From Pontibacter arcticus (GTDB lineage Bacteria > Bacteroidota > Bacteroidia > Cytophagales > Hymenobacteraceae), in contig NZ_QMDV01000001.1 in NCBI RefSeq assembly GCF_003284895.1, positions 213,080 to 277,079 of the forward strand: a DNA stretch of 64,000 nucleotides, given 5' to 3'. Positions 16,453 through 25,606 of this stretch are shown here, piece after piece (position 1 is the stretch's first letter; every line of letters begins with the position of its first letter). The notes beneath the pieces are model-generated. The model was not told the DNA's origin. It made no database searches and saw nothing but the letters and a program-made list of their open reading frames with translations. The translations under genes were made by a program, and so were the position numbers.

Positions 16453-17514
16453 TTAATTAGATTTCACTCTGGAGGCTTCACCTACAGGTACATAAACCGT
16501 ATCGGGCACGGCTTGTTTAAAAGCATCCGGATTTTCGTCCTGCATGTCTTTTACTTCGTCCAGGGTAATTACGCGGCCGGTTGCATCCACTTTATACTTG
16601 TCTTTGCGGCCCAGCACCGAGAAATGCACGTAGCGTTTCGGGTATGCCTGAATATCGCGCAGAAGCAGGTTAAGAGCTTCGGTAGAGCGGTTCATGTTTT
16701 GGTAGAGCCCATCATCGTTCATCAGTTTACCAATTGAGCTTTGATCTGAGTTGAGTTTTGTGATGGTGGTTTCGAGTTCTTTAACAGCGTTATTGGCATT
16801 GGAAACCAGGCTTTTAATTTCTACCTGCTTTAACGTATCTGTAATTTCGGTCATGTTAACAGCCAACTGGTGTATCTGGCCCTGCGTGTTTCGGAGTGAA
16901 GCCGTTAACAAACTGATGTTAGAGGTAATGTCGTTTATGTTCTTCTGATTAGCTCTTAGCAGTTCTGCCAGCGCAGCAGTGGTAGCCTGTGTATTGGCAA
17001 GTATAAGCTGTACATTACCTTTGGCTTCGCTATCGAGCAAGCGATTAACACGGGCAAGCGTAGTATCAACTTTATCAATGATCGGAACTGTTTTAGTCGA
17101 GATCAGGTCGGTAATGCTGCTTTCCTTGAATGCGATAAGGCGTTCGCCGCCATTATACTTTTTCACACTTTTACCCAGGTACAACACAACAGCTTTGCCT
17201 CCCAGGAAGTCGGAATTTGCTAAACTTGCGATGGTAGAGTCTCCTACCTGCAGGTCTTTGAGCACTTCAATATCAACTTTTATCTTATTTCCTTCTTTTG
17301 GCATCAGGTTAATAGCCTGCACCGAGCCTACCTGCACCCCGTTCAGCATAACCGGGTTAGAAACGCTAAGACCGTCTACATTATCGTAAATAATATGGTA
17401 TTTCCTGCTGTCTGAGAAGAGGTTAGACCCCTTCAAAAACATGAACCCAAAGTACAGGAGTATTAATGCCACTACACCGAGCAGCGCAACTTTAATTTCT
17501 TTTGATATCTTCAC
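16453..17514 (-). CDS. MCE (MlaD-like) lipid-transport protein
   Basis: The 353-residue protein has an N-terminal membrane helix (about 8-28, VALLGVVALILLYFGFMFL) and one MCE domain (about 38-115) with YDNVDGLSVSNPVMLNGVQVGSV, the hallmark of MlaD. The rest is a long helical region (about 140-310) likely to make a coiled coil. MCE proteins form hexameric rings that pass phospholipids or other lipids between the inner and outer membranes, usually with an ABC transporter. The ABC and permease genes are not here. It lies 24 bp downstream of the murein amidase on the same strand, which points to one operon for envelope upkeep. The carried lipid is unknown. Confidence 0.87.
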   Translation of the reverse strand: MKISKEIKVALLGVVALILLYFGFMFLKGSNLFSDSRKYHIIYDNVDGLSVSNPVMLNGVQVGSVQAINLMPKEGNKIKVDIEVLKDLQVGDSTIASLANSDFLGGKAVVLYLGKSVKKYNGGERLIAFKESSITDLISTKTVPIIDKVDTTLARVNRLLDSEAKGNVQLILANTQATTAALAELLRANQKNINDITSNISLLTASLRNTQGQIHQLAVNMTEITDTLKQVEIKSLVSNANNAVKELETTITKLNSDQSSIGKLMNDDGLYQNMNRSTEALNLLLRDIQAYPKRYVHFSVLGRKDKYKVDATGRVITLDEVKDMQDENPDAFKQAVPDTVYVPVGEASRVKSN

Positions 17515-17538
17515 GAAAGAGAGGTTTGACTTACAGAA

Positions 17539-18321
17539 TTAATTCATTGCTTCCAGTTCTTGTTTGTATTCTTTGAAAGCACGATATATACCTGAAGCCA
17601 TATACGTTTGGTTTGTCTTATCGTTAAGAAATTTTTCTTCTGTTGGGTTTGTCAGGAAGCCAGCCTCTATCAGCACACTTGGCATCGAAGATTTCCAGAG
17701 TACCAAAAAGCCGGCCTGCTTTACACCACGGCTGCTTCTGCCTACTTTATTTTTAAATTCACGCTCTACCTTTTCGGCAAAACGCAGGCTGTTGCCAATA
17801 TATGCGCTCTGGTGAAGGGCAAATAAAATATGGCTCTGCGGTGAGTTGGGGTCAAAGCCGCCGTAGTTTTCCTTGTAGTTATCTTCCTGCAAAATTACAG
17901 CGTTCTCGCGCTTGGCCACTTTCAGGTTACCTTCCGAAGTATGAAGCCCCATGGTATAAGTTTCGGTACCGTGTGCGGCTGGCGGGCCTGCGTTCAGGTG
18001 GATGGAAATAAACAGATCGGCGTTGTTTTTATTAGCTATCCCTGCGCGGTCGATGAGCTCGACAAAGGTGTTTGTTTTGCGGGTATACACCACTTTCACA
18101 TCAGGCAGGTTTTTCTCGATCAGGCTACCTACTTCCAGTGCCAGTTTAAGGGCTACATCAGCCTCTTTGGATACCTGGCCATTACAGCCCACATCTTTGC
18201 CGCCATGCCCGGCATCGATCACGATTGTTCTGATTTTATATTCTTTGTTATACTCTAACTTGCCTGAAGTAAGCAGGAAAAATACAAACGTAAGCAGGGT
18301 GACGGTAACAATATTTTTCAC
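17539..18321 (-). CDS. N-acetylmuramoyl-L-alanine amidase (Amidase_3)
   Basis: The 260-residue protein has an N-terminal signal or anchor segment (residues 3-20) and one zinc-dependent Amidase_3 domain. The zinc ligands are visible: His 39 in IDAGHGG, Glu 53 in KEADV and His 108 in SIHLNA. The catalytic Glu 219 is in LIEAGFLTN. It cleaves the bond between N-acetylmuramic acid and L-alanine in peptidoglycan, in the periplasm. No extra binding domain (AMIN, SPOR or LysM) is present. It is the first gene of the amidase-MCE pair and is divergent from lptD with only 74 bp between starts, so the two promoters overlap closely. Confidence 0.93.
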   Translation of the reverse strand: MKNIVTVTLLTFVFFLLTSGKLEYNKEYKIRTIVIDAGHGGKDVGCNGQVSKEADVALKLALEVGSLIEKNLPDVKVVYTRKTNTFVELIDRAGIANKNNADLFISIHLNAGPPAAHGTETYTMGLHTSEGNLKVAKRENAVILQEDNYKENYGGFDPNSPQSHILFALHQSAYIGNSLRFAEKVEREFKNKVGRSSRGVKQAGFLVLWKSSMPSVLIEAGFLTNPTEEKFLNDKTNQTYMASGIYRAFKEYKQELEAMN

Positions 18322-18350
18322 GTTGTTCGTTAGTTAAAAGTTAAAAAGAA

Positions 18351-18358
18351 TAACTTTG
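18351..18358 (+). promoter_or_regulatory. -7 promoter element of lptD
   Basis: TAACTTTG matches TAnnTTTG and lies 38 bases before the TTG start at 18396, within the 74 bp gap shared with the divergent amidase gene. Confidence 0.5.
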
Positions 18359-18395
18359 TACAAAATAAATAAAACTTTAGGGAAGTCTGAAGAAG

Positions 18396-21134
18396 TTGCG
18401 CTACTATTTGATTTTTATGCTGCTACTGCAGCTTTTTATACTTTCTCTGCCCGGTGCCAACGCACAGGGCGTAACCAGGTTAAAACCTGTGGGCCAGCCG
18501 GATACCATCACCGGCGGCGCCCAGGATTCGCTGGCACTTTCTGCCCCTAAAGGCGACATCGAGACCACTATCAAATATTCCGCCAGAGATTCCATACTTT
18601 TTGAGGTTGGTTCCAAAATCGTACATCTTTACGGCGATGCCAAAATCAACTACGGCGAGATTACGCTGGAAGCTGCCTACATCCAGATCAACTACGAAAC
18701 AGCCACGCTTAATGCTACCACCCTCCCCGACTCTACGGGCAAAGAAGTGGGAACCCCGATGTTTGTAAATGGCTCTGAAAAGTATGCTGCCAAGCGTATT
18801 GCCTACAATTACAAAACAAAAAAAGGCCATATTTCTGAAGTAGTAACGCAGCAAGGCGAAGGGTATATACACGGCGAAGTAGTAAAACGCAACAACGAGG
18901 AGCAAATTTCAGTGTACCATGCCCGTTATACAACCTGTAACCTGGAGCACCCGCACTTTTACATCAACGCCGACCGTATTATTGCGCAACCCGGCAAAAA
19001 AGTATTATCCGGGCCTTTTAACCTGGTAATTGGTGATATACCCACGCCGCTGGGCTTTTTATTTGGTTTGTTTCCACAGCCCAAAGCTAACCGGGCATCC
19101 GGTGTACTTATTCCTACTTTTGGAGAATCGCGGGCGCAGGGTTTTTACTTGCAGAACGGCGGCTACTACTTTGCCTGGAACGATTACATCGGTACCAGCT
19201 TAACAGGCGATATCTATTCGTTGGGCGGCTATAACATTCGTGCAAACAACTCCTACATTAAACGCTACGCTTACAGCGGCTCCCTAAGTATAGATTACCG
19301 TTATTTTAAGAACGATGAAGCTGATCTTTTTGGAGGTTCCCGCTCTACAAGCGATATCCGCAGGCAGTTGCCGCCAAGTTCGCGCTCTATCTGGTTTAAC
19401 TGGGCACACTCACCTGTACAGAAACCCGGCCGTGGTCGCTTGTCGGCAAACGTGAATGCAGGTAGTACTATTCACCAACGCATAAACTATAACAGCTCGG
19501 CAAACTTTCTGGCACCTACGTTTAACTCTAACATCACCTACCAGAAAAATATCCAGAATACCCCCTTCAGTTATACAGCCAAGTTAAGCCAGGGGCAAAC
19601 AAGCAGCCTGAGCGGCAAAGGCATTATGAACTTTGTATTGCCCGACCTTAACTTCAGTATGACGCCCATCAGCTTTTATGAGATCTTCTCTAAAAACACC
19701 CCAACCGGGCAATGGTACGAGAATTTCACGATCGGCTACAATGTAACAGCACGCAACGAGGTATCGAACCTGATACCTGCGACCGGCTCTATTAGTGGTG
19801 GTTTGGGCGGAAGTGTAGAAGTGCTGGGTGGCAACCGCCGTTCTGATACGCTGGACATCAGTACAAAAAATTTGGCTGCGCTCTGGAAAAACGGCCGTCG
19901 TTCGGCTAACCACAACTTCGCGCTGGGCTTAGGTAGCTTCAAAATTTTAAAGTATCTGAATCTTTCTCCTTCTGTAACTTACCAGGAAACATGGCTTGAT
20001 AATAAATTTTCGTACACGTTCGATCCGGATTCGCAGAAGGTACGTGTAGATACAACCAACTTTGGCCGTGTATACGATTATAGTGCAGGCGCCTCGCTTA
20101 GTACCACTATCTACGGAACGGCTTATATCAAAGGGAAAAGGGTTGAGGCGATCCGCCACCTGATCCGGCCTAGTATTTCGTATAGCTACCGCCCGGATTT
20201 TGGGAACGAGCGCTATGGCTTTTACCAGAACACGCTGATCGGCGCCAATGAAACAACGCTGCGACCAGAATATGCTTTACTGCCCCGCTTTAACAGCAAT
20301 GTGCCGGGTTATGGCCTGCAAAGTGCGCTTAGCTTTAATATAAACAACCAGATCGAAATGAAAGTGAAATCTAAAAGCGATTCTACTTCCAATAAATTCG
20401 AGAAAGTCAGTTTGATCGATAACCTGAGTCTGAACGGCTCTTACAACTTTGCAGCCGACTCTTTCCAGCTAAGCCAGATAAACGTGAACATGAGCACCCG
20501 TCTGTTCAAGATCATCAACCTGAGCTTTAACTCTACTTTTGATCCGTATAAGATCGGCTCCAGAGTAGTTACCAATAACGGTGTGGAAAGTATACTTTAT
20601 ACCCGCGTAAATGAGTATGAATTTGATTTCTCTAAACTCAAATTTGCCCGCCTTACCAACGCCAACCTGAACATCAGCGCCAACCTGAACCCGGCATCCA
20701 GAGAATCGAACCAGCGGACACCACCGCAAACAAATCTGCCTTCTATGCAGCCCGGCATGGACCCGCTTAACCCGTTGCAGCCAAGGTATGTAGACTTTAA
20801 AATTCCGTGGACGCTGAACCTGGACTTTACGCTATACTATGCAAAAGCCCTGAACCCGAACGACGAAGACAGGATCGATAAAACGCTTGGCGTAGATGGC
20901 TCCCTGAACCTAACTGACAAATGGAAATTTACCTACAATGCCAGTTACAATTTCCGGGATAATAATATTGCCAACGCCAACATCAACATACACCGGGATC
21001 TGCATTGCTGGGAAATGAGCATCGGTTGGGTGCCTTTCGGATTTATGCAAGGATACAATGTAACAATAAACGCACGCTCTGCCCTGCTCCGCGACTTACG
21101 CTTAACCAGAAACAGATCAGGATTTAACCGCTAA
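18396..21134 (+). CDS. lptD: LPS-assembly outer-membrane protein LptD (Bacteroidota type)
   Basis: The 912-residue protein has a signal peptide ending GANAQG, then an OstA/LptA-like beta-jellyroll domain (about residues 60-200, with VGSKIVHLYGDAKINYGEITLEAAYIQ split by repeats of short strands). A long beta-barrel-like region follows to the end, full of alternating aromatic strands (YHARYTTCNLEHPHFYI, SLSIDYRYF and others). This is the arrangement of the LptD porin that inserts lipopolysaccharide into the outer leaflet. The best start is TTG 18396, which gives a positively charged signal peptide. The ATG at 18417 would leave an uncharged one. The stop codon is part of the terminator stem. Confidence 0.86.
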   Translation: MRYYLIFMLLLQLFILSLPGANAQGVTRLKPVGQPDTITGGAQDSLALSAPKGDIETTIKYSARDSILFEVGSKIVHLYGDAKINYGEITLEAAYIQINYETATLNATTLPDSTGKEVGTPMFVNGSEKYAAKRIAYNYKTKKGHISEVVTQQGEGYIHGEVVKRNNEEQISVYHARYTTCNLEHPHFYINADRIIAQPGKKVLSGPFNLVIGDIPTPLGFLFGLFPQPKANRASGVLIPTFGESRAQGFYLQNGGYYFAWNDYIGTSLTGDIYSLGGYNIRANNSYIKRYAYSGSLSIDYRYFKNDEADLFGGSRSTSDIRRQLPPSSRSIWFNWAHSPVQKPGRGRLSANVNAGSTIHQRINYNSSANFLAPTFNSNITYQKNIQNTPFSYTAKLSQGQTSSLSGKGIMNFVLPDLNFSMTPISFYEIFSKNTPTGQWYENFTIGYNVTARNEVSNLIPATGSISGGLGGSVEVLGGNRRSDTLDISTKNLAALWKNGRRSANHNFALGLGSFKILKYLNLSPSVTYQETWLDNKFSYTFDPDSQKVRVDTTNFGRVYDYSAGASLSTTIYGTAYIKGKRVEAIRHLIRPSISYSYRPDFGNERYGFYQNTLIGANETTLRPEYALLPRFNSNVPGYGLQSALSFNINNQIEMKVKSKSDSTSNKFEKVSLIDNLSLNGSYNFAADSFQLSQINVNMSTRLFKIINLSFNSTFDPYKIGSRVVTNNGVESILYTRVNEYEFDFSKLKFARLTNANLNISANLNPASRESNQRTPPQTNLPSMQPGMDPLNPLQPRYVDFKIPWTLNLDFTLYYAKALNPNDEDRIDKTLGVDGSLNLTDKWKFTYNASYNFRDNNIANANINIHRDLHCWEMSIGWVPFGFMQGYNVTINARSALLRDLRLTRNRSGFNR

Positions 21135-21172
21135 CAAAAACAGCTACCGTAAAAGGTAGCTGTTTTTGTTAG
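21131..21172. terminator. Terminator overlapping the lptD stop codon
   Basis: An 18-base stem (21131-21148 / 21155-21172) with a six-base loop. The left arm includes the stop codon of lptD (21132-21134). No AAGTATA is in this one. Confidence 0.85.
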
Positions 21173-21210
21173 CAAGTTTTATAGCTTTACAGCCTAAACC
21201 ATCTACGCCT

Positions 21211-22029
21211 ATGTCTATTCATAAAAGCGACCTTAAAAAAATAACCACGCACCAGTTACAGAACATGAAGGAGCGCGGCGAAAAAATATCCATGCTGACG
21301 GCCTACGATTATTCGATGGCTACTATTCTGGATGCTGCCGGCGTAGATGTGCTGCTGGTGGGCGATTCGGCTTCTAATGTAATGGCGGGCCACGAAACCA
21401 CTTTGCCAATTACGTTAGATCAGATGATTTACCATGCGTCTTCGGTGATGCGTGGTGTGAACAGGGCGTTTGTGGTGGTGGATCTGCCGTTTGGTTCTTA
21501 CCAGGGAAATTCGTCTGAAGCACTCCGTTCTACGATCCGCATCATGAAAGAATCGGGTGCGCATGGTATAAAACTGGAAGGCGGCGCCGAAATAAAGGAT
21601 TCTATTGTTCGGATTTTGAGTGCTGGCGTACCTGTAATGGGCCATTTAGGTTTAACGCCGCAGTCCATCTATAAATTCGGGACTTATACGGTGCGCGCCA
21701 AAGAAGATGCCGAAGCTGAAAAGCTGGTTGAAGATGCGCTCTTGTTGCAGGAACTCGGCTGCTTTGCGATTGTGCTGGAGAAAATTCCGTCTGCGCTGGC
21801 TAAACGCGTTGCCGAAACTTTACATATCCCGATTATTGGCATTGGTGCCGGCCCTGATGTGGATGGGCAAGTATTGGTGGTGCATGATATGCTGGGCATC
21901 ACCAAAGAATTTAAGCCGCGCTTTCTGCGCCGTTACGCCGAGCTGCACGATATTATGACCGATGCGGTACAAAACTATGTACAGGACGTCAAAAGCCGCA
22001 GTTTCCCGACAGATAAAGAAGCATATTAA
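21211..22029 (+). CDS. panB: 3-methyl-2-oxobutanoate hydroxymethyltransferase
   Basis: The 272-residue protein matches PanB in length and motifs: [17 protein letters not shown] (50-66; Mg-binding Asp 52), [10 protein letters not shown] (91-100; Asp 91), IKLEGG (120-125; Glu 123) and [15 protein letters not shown]. It transfers a hydroxymethyl group from methylene-tetrahydrofolate to 2-oxoisovalerate, making ketopantoate, the first committed step of pantothenate and CoA synthesis. It is cytosolic. I chose ATG 21211 since the 15-residue upstream extension is not conserved-looking. The rest of the pan genes are not in the window. It depends on the folate pathway genes folB and folE seen elsewhere here. 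Confidence 0.95.
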   Translation: MSIHKSDLKKITTHQLQNMKERGEKISMLTAYDYSMATILDAAGVDVLLVGDSASNVMAGHETTLPITLDQMIYHASSVMRGVNRAFVVVDLPFGSYQGNSSEALRSTIRIMKESGAHGIKLEGGAEIKDSIVRILSAGVPVMGHLGLTPQSIYKFGTYTVRAKEDAEAEKLVEDALLLQELGCFAIVLEKIPSALAKRVAETLHIPIIGIGAGPDVDGQVLVVHDMLGITKEFKPRFLRRYAELHDIMTDAVQNYVQDVKSRSFPTDKEAY

Positions 22030-22280
22030 TTACGAATTTAGAATTACGAATTACGAATGGGTAGTTCGTAATTCTATTTTGAAAAGAGGAAGCTGTTTAG
22101 TGTTTTAAAATGAAATTGTTTTCGCTGCCCTTGCTGCGGGTTTTACCATTCCAAGGTAAAACGCTAAACAGCTTTTATACTTCCATTGCTTTGAAAGCAT
22201 ACTTCTAAGTGAATTCTCGTTTATACTTTCCGGAAGCAGTTTTACTCATTCGTAATTCTTAATTTGTAACTCGTAATTAA
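22030..22280. repeat. Intergenic region with repeated AATTACGAA-type words and nested hairpins
   Basis: The 251 bp gap after panB contains several copies of the words ATTACGAATTA and TTCGTAATT near both ends (about 22030-22075 and 22248-22280). Between them is a large imperfect inverted repeat, AGCTGTTTAGTGTTTT at 22091-22106 with its partner at 22158-22173 (one mismatch). A smaller hairpin (22140-22147 / 22155-22162) shares bases with the right arm. It looks like an eroded repeat element combined with a panB terminator. Confidence 0.5.
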
Positions 22281-22949
22281 ATGTTAGAGGTTCTGTTCGA
22301 AGATAACCACATACTGGCGGTAAATAAACCTGCGGGCTTGCTGGTACACGGCGACGAAACCGGCGACACCACACTGGCCGATCTGGCAAGGGAGTACATC
22401 CGTGAAAAGTATAACAAGCCCGGCAACGTGTTCGTCGGCGTAGTGCATCGCCTGGATAGGCCTGTGAGTGGCGTGGTGTTGCTGGCAAAAACATCTAAAG
22501 CACTTGCCCGCCTGAATGAGTTGTTCCGGAGCCGCAAAACACAAAAAACTTATTGGGCAGTGGTACAAAACAGGCCTCCTTCCGACCAACAAACGCTTGT
22601 GCACTGGCTCTTAAAAGACAGCTCCCGCAACGTAACCAAAGCTTTCAGCAAAGAAAACGCACAGGCACAGCGCTCCGAACTGAATTACAAACTGCTGCGC
22701 GAGCAACAAGGTAAATTTCTGCTGGAAGTAAACCCGATAACCGGCAGGCCCCACCAGATACGTGTACAGTTGGCCTCTATGCGTTGCCCTATTTTAGGAG
22801 ATCTGAAGTATGGCGCACCCCAACCACTGCCGGATAAAAGTATAGCCCTGCACGCAAGGCAATTGCAATTCGAGCATCCTACGCTTAAAACACTCGTAAC
22901 GATCAGTGCGCTTCCGCCTGCCACGCCGGCCTGGGCCCCGTTCAGGTAA
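22281..22949 (+). CDS. RluA-family RNA pseudouridine synthase
   Basis: The 222-residue protein has the catalytic HRLDRPVSG motif (56-64), with Asp 59 as the nucleophile, and the later RPHQIRVQLA segment typical of the RluA/RluC/RluD branch. The N-terminal S4 RNA-binding domain seen in RluC and RluD is missing, and the protein starts directly with the catalytic domain (LFEDNHILAVNKPAGL). It isomerises uridines to pseudouridine in rRNA or tRNA, with a target that cannot be told from sequence. It is probably a TruC- or YmfD-like short member. It lies after panB with no promoter clearly visible in the repeat-rich gap. Confidence 0.88.
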   Translation: MLEVLFEDNHILAVNKPAGLLVHGDETGDTTLADLAREYIREKYNKPGNVFVGVVHRLDRPVSGVVLLAKTSKALARLNELFRSRKTQKTYWAVVQNRPPSDQQTLVHWLLKDSSRNVTKAFSKENAQAQRSELNYKLLREQQGKFLLEVNPITGRPHQIRVQLASMRCPILGDLKYGAPQPLPDKSIALHARQLQFEHPTLKTLVTISALPPATPAWAPFR

Positions 22950-23038
22950 TTAACGCAACCCCTGCGTCTGGAAAGATGATTTTCGTCAGTTTCTGAACTT
23001 TTATAGTGTTACGGCTATTTAACATTCGATCTGTGTTG

Positions 23039-23046
23039 TAAATTTG
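23039..23046 (+). promoter_or_regulatory. -7 promoter element before the desaturase gene
   Basis: TAAATTTG matches TAnnTTTG, 66 bases before the ATG at 23112. Confidence 0.4.
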
Positions 23047-23111
23047 CCAGGATAAAAGCCGGCCTTTTTATCAGCAGGCACTACCAAATTCAGCATTTAT
23101 ACTTTAAGTTG

Positions 23112-23852
23112 ATGATTATTCTTATCTTTTTTGTGGTACACTGGTACCTGTCCCTGTTCGTTCAGACATTTTACCTGCACCGCTATGGCGCGCATAAGAT
23201 GTTTACTATGAACCGCTTCTGGGAAAAAGCATTTTTCTTGTTAACCTATATGGCACAAGGCTCGTCGTTCCTGTCGCCGCGCGCTTATGCTGTTTTGCAC
23301 CGCATGCACCACGCTTTTTCGGATACAGAGCGCGACCCGCATTCGCCGCATTTTTCGAGCAACGCCTTTACGATGATGTGGAAAACGAAAGAAATCTATA
23401 ACAACGTATTGCATAACCGCACCGAAACCGAGCGCCGATTTGAAGGAAACTACCCGTTGTGGCCGGCTATCGAGAAGCTGGGCGACACGTATTATTCCCG
23501 TATTGGCTGGGGCGTAGTATATGCATTGTTCTACATCCAGTTTGCAACGTCGTGGTGGATGTATCTCTTGTTGCCCATTCACTTTTTAATGGGCCCGATA
23601 CATGGCGCTATCGTTAACTGGAGCGGACACAAGTATGGCTACCAGAACTTTGATAACAACGATAAATCCAGAAACTCACTTTTCTTCGATTTCCTGACGG
23701 GTGGCGAGTTGTTCCAGAATAACCACCACAAACTGCCTAACCGCGTTAACTTTGGCGTAAAATGGTGGGAAGTTGATCCAACCTGGCCTGTTATCTGGAC
23801 ACTGAATAAACTCAACATCATCAAACTGAAAGAAGCTAAAGTAAAAGCATAA
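23112..23852 (+). CDS. Membrane acyl-CoA/fatty-acid desaturase
   Basis: The 246-residue protein is a short membrane-bound di-iron desaturase. Its histidine boxes are HRYGAH (23-28), HRMHH (63-67) and NHHK (204-207, followed by LPN). An additional His is at SGHKYG (172-177). Two to four hydrophobic segments (about 1-20, 40-55, 135-165) give it an inner-membrane position. It is expected to put a cis double bond into acyl chains (delta-9 type), adjusting membrane fluidity. The ATG at 23112 follows a TTG one codon earlier and was preferred. The protein is at the short end for the family but all histidine boxes are present. A strong bidirectional terminator follows. Confidence 0.88.
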   Translation: MIILIFFVVHWYLSLFVQTFYLHRYGAHKMFTMNRFWEKAFFLLTYMAQGSSFLSPRAYAVLHRMHHAFSDTERDPHSPHFSSNAFTMMWKTKEIYNNVLHNRTETERRFEGNYPLWPAIEKLGDTYYSRIGWGVVYALFYIQFATSWWMYLLLPIHFLMGPIHGAIVNWSGHKYGYQNFDNNDKSRNSLFFDFLTGGELFQNNHHKLPNRVNFGVKWWEVDPTWPVIWTLNKLNIIKLKEAKVKA

Positions 23853-23895
23853 AACAAAAAAGCCTCCTGTATTTAGCAGGAGGCTTTTTTGTTTT
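23851..23895. terminator. Bidirectional terminator after the desaturase gene
   Basis: Perfect 19-base stem (23851-23869 / 23877-23895), GC-rich core with an A-tract and T-tract, serving both the desaturase and the convergent lipoprotein gene. Confidence 0.93.
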
Positions 23896-23933
23896 ATGCT
23901 AATTGCTGATTTATACTTTTAATAAGGCCAAGC

Positions 23934-24200
23934 TTAATGCTTCTTTCCTTTGCCATTATTTCCTTTACCCGGCATGCCTTTGCCTTTGTGCTTGGTGTGG
24001 CCCGGGTTGGTTGTGTGCAGGTGGTGCGGGTTATTGGGGTTCTTATACCAGCCTTTGTGGTTGCCGTTATCCTTTTTAATTACATTGTTTTTCTTGCTGA
24101 TAACGATAACGCGTTCAGGTTTCTTTTTAGAAGTGGTGCATGCCGACACGCTGGTAATAACTGCCAGTACAAGCAAGAGGCGGGTAATCAGTAGTTTCAT
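23934..24200 (-). CDS. Small Lys/Gly/His-rich lipoprotein
   Basis: The 88-residue precursor has a signal peptide with a lipobox (VSACTTSKKK, Cys near residue 21). The mature part is basic and low in complexity, with repeats of Lys, Gly, Asn and His (ending KHKGKGMPGKGNN). Similar short basic lipoproteins in this phylum are annotated loosely, sometimes as quinol-oxidase-related, but nothing here shows such a role. I chose the ATG at 24200 because it starts the signal peptide directly and is preceded by a perfect -7 box. The function is unknown. It is convergent with the desaturase. Confidence 0.65.
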   Translation of the reverse strand: MKLLITRLLLVLAVITSVSACTTSKKKPERVIVISKKNNVIKKDNGNHKGWYKNPNNPHHLHTTNPGHTKHKGKGMPGKGNNGKGKKH

Positions 24201-24221
24201 GAGTAATAAGTAAATTATAAA

Positions 24222-24229
24222 CAAAGATA
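24222..24229 (-). promoter_or_regulatory. -7 element of the small lipoprotein gene
   Basis: Reads TATCTTTG on the minus strand, 22 bases before the start at 24200. Confidence 0.5.
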
Positions 24230-24411
24230 GCGCAATTAAAACCAGCAACCGGATTTATACTTTGCACCAAAATAAAACATTAAACAGCATCAGCTGAAAT
24301 TTATTGTTTGTACTTATACTTTGCGCCGGGCTGCCTGCAAACAATCCAAAGAAAATCAGTTAGTTCAAGCGCTATATTTAAAATAATATTTCTCAATTCA
24401 AATCAAATTAC

Positions 24412-24419
24412 TACCTTTG
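24412..24419 (+). promoter_or_regulatory. -7 promoter element of rpsP
   Basis: TACCTTTG is an exact consensus match 45 bases before the rpsP ATG. TTTC at 24389-24392, 19 bases upstream, could be a weak -33 box. Confidence 0.65.
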
Positions 24420-24463
24420 CGGTTCTAAAAAGACGGACGGGATCCGTCATAAAATTAAAAAAA

Positions 24464-25009
24464 ATGGCAGTTAAAATCAGATTGGCCCGCAGAGGCCGCA
24501 AGAAGGCAGCTATCTATGATATCATAGTAGCTGATGCAAGAGCACCACGTGATGGTAAGTTCATTGAGAAATTAGGTGTTTACAACCCTAACACGAATCC
24601 TGCTACAATTAACTTCGACGAAGAAAAAGCTTTCCAGTGGATGATGAACGGTGCACAGCCGACTGACACTGTTAAAGCAATGCTTTCTTACAAAGGCATC
24701 CTTTACAGAAGACACCTTCAGATTGGTGTTATCAAAGGTGCTATCTCTCAGGAAACTGCTGACAGCCGTTTCACAGAGTGGAAAGAAACGAAAGAAGTGA
24801 AGATCGAAGAGAAACGCACAAGCTTAGGCAATGCGAAAGATGCTGCTAAGAAAGCTGCTTTCGATGCTGAAACTAAAGTTAAAGAGGCTCGCGCAGAAGC
24901 TATCCGTCAGCGTGAAGCTGATAAGTTAGCTGCAAACGCTCCGGCTCCTGCCGAAGAAGCTACTGAAGCTCCGGCTGAAGGTGGTGAGTCTACAGAAGAA
25001 CAAGCATAA
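24464..25009 (+). CDS. rpsP: 30S ribosomal protein S16 with an acidic Ala/Glu-rich tail
   Basis: The first ~85 residues ([22 protein letters not shown], then [10 protein letters not shown]) are ribosomal protein S16, which helps early 30S assembly. The 181-residue chain then continues with an approximately 95-residue charged tail rich in Ala, Glu and Lys, a known Bacteroidota lineage feature. I chose the ATG at 24464 because it fits the family N-terminus, while the longer frame to 24308 covers the promoter. The codon usage here is of the highly expressed type. It begins the rpsP-rimM-trmD group, with rimM 12 bp downstream. Confidence 0.97.
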   Translation: MAVKIRLARRGRKKAAIYDIIVADARAPRDGKFIEKLGVYNPNTNPATINFDEEKAFQWMMNGAQPTDTVKAMLSYKGILYRRHLQIGVIKGAISQETADSRFTEWKETKEVKIEEKRTSLGNAKDAAKKAAFDAETKVKEARAEAIRQREADKLAANAPAPAEEATEAPAEGGESTEEQA

Positions 25010-25021
25010 TTTATTTACGCC

Positions 25022-25606
25022 ATGAACATTGATGCCTGCTTTCTGCTGGGATATATTGTCAAAACACATGGCGTAAAAGGCCAGGTAGTTGCGTTTTTTG
25101 ATGTAGACTATCCGGAAGATTATGAAGATCTGGAATCAGTTTTCCTTGAACAACAGGGAAGACTGGTTCCTTTTTTTATTGAGTCCATGGAACCGCAGCA
25201 GAAAGGCCGTTTTATTATTCGTTTTGAGGATATTAAAACAATTGAACAAGCCGAAAAACTGCGCAACACCAGCCTGTACCTTCCACTAAACGAGTTACCC
25301 GAACTGGAAGAAGATCAGTTTTACTTTCATGAAGTGATCGGGTACCAGGTAGTGGATGAGAACCACGGCAAACTTGGTTTGGTAAGAGAGTTTTACGACC
25401 TGCCACAACAGCAACTAATGGCCATGGATTATCAGGGCCAGGAAATGCTGATACCGGTAATGGACGAAATACTGCTCCGCGCTGACCATGACGCCAAAGT
25501 GCTGCATGTACGCCTGCCGGAAGGGTTGCTGGAAGTATACACAGAACCAGCCAGGCCAGACGAAGCCGACGACATGGACGACGAGCAGGAAGAAGAAAAA
25601 GCCTGA
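25022..25606 (+). CDS. rimM: Ribosome maturation factor RimM
   Basis: The 194-residue protein has the RimM N-terminal beta-barrel (about 1-90, starting [17 protein letters not shown]) and the PRC-barrel C-terminal domain (about 100-175, with [12 protein letters not shown] and LIPVMDEIL). It ends in an acidic tail rich in Asp and Glu. It binds S19 and helps mature the 30S head. Its stop overlaps the ATG of trmD by one base (TGATG), so translation of the two is probably coupled. Its position after rpsP and before trmD is the usual ribosomal order. Confidence 0.94.
   Translation: MNIDACFLLGYIVKTHGVKGQVVAFFDVDYPEDYEDLESVFLEQQGRLVPFFIESMEPQQKGRFIIRFEDIKTIEQAEKLRNTSLYLPLNELPELEEDQFYFHEVIGYQVVDENHGKLGLVREFYDLPQQQLMAMDYQGQEMLIPVMDEILLRADHDAKVLHVRLPEGLLEVYTEPARPDEADDMDDEQEEEKA

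Noticed and set aside
24308..24463. Longer N-terminus for rpsP
   Set aside because: S16 begins with the MAVKIRL-type sequence at 24464, and the extension covers the -7 promoter element.
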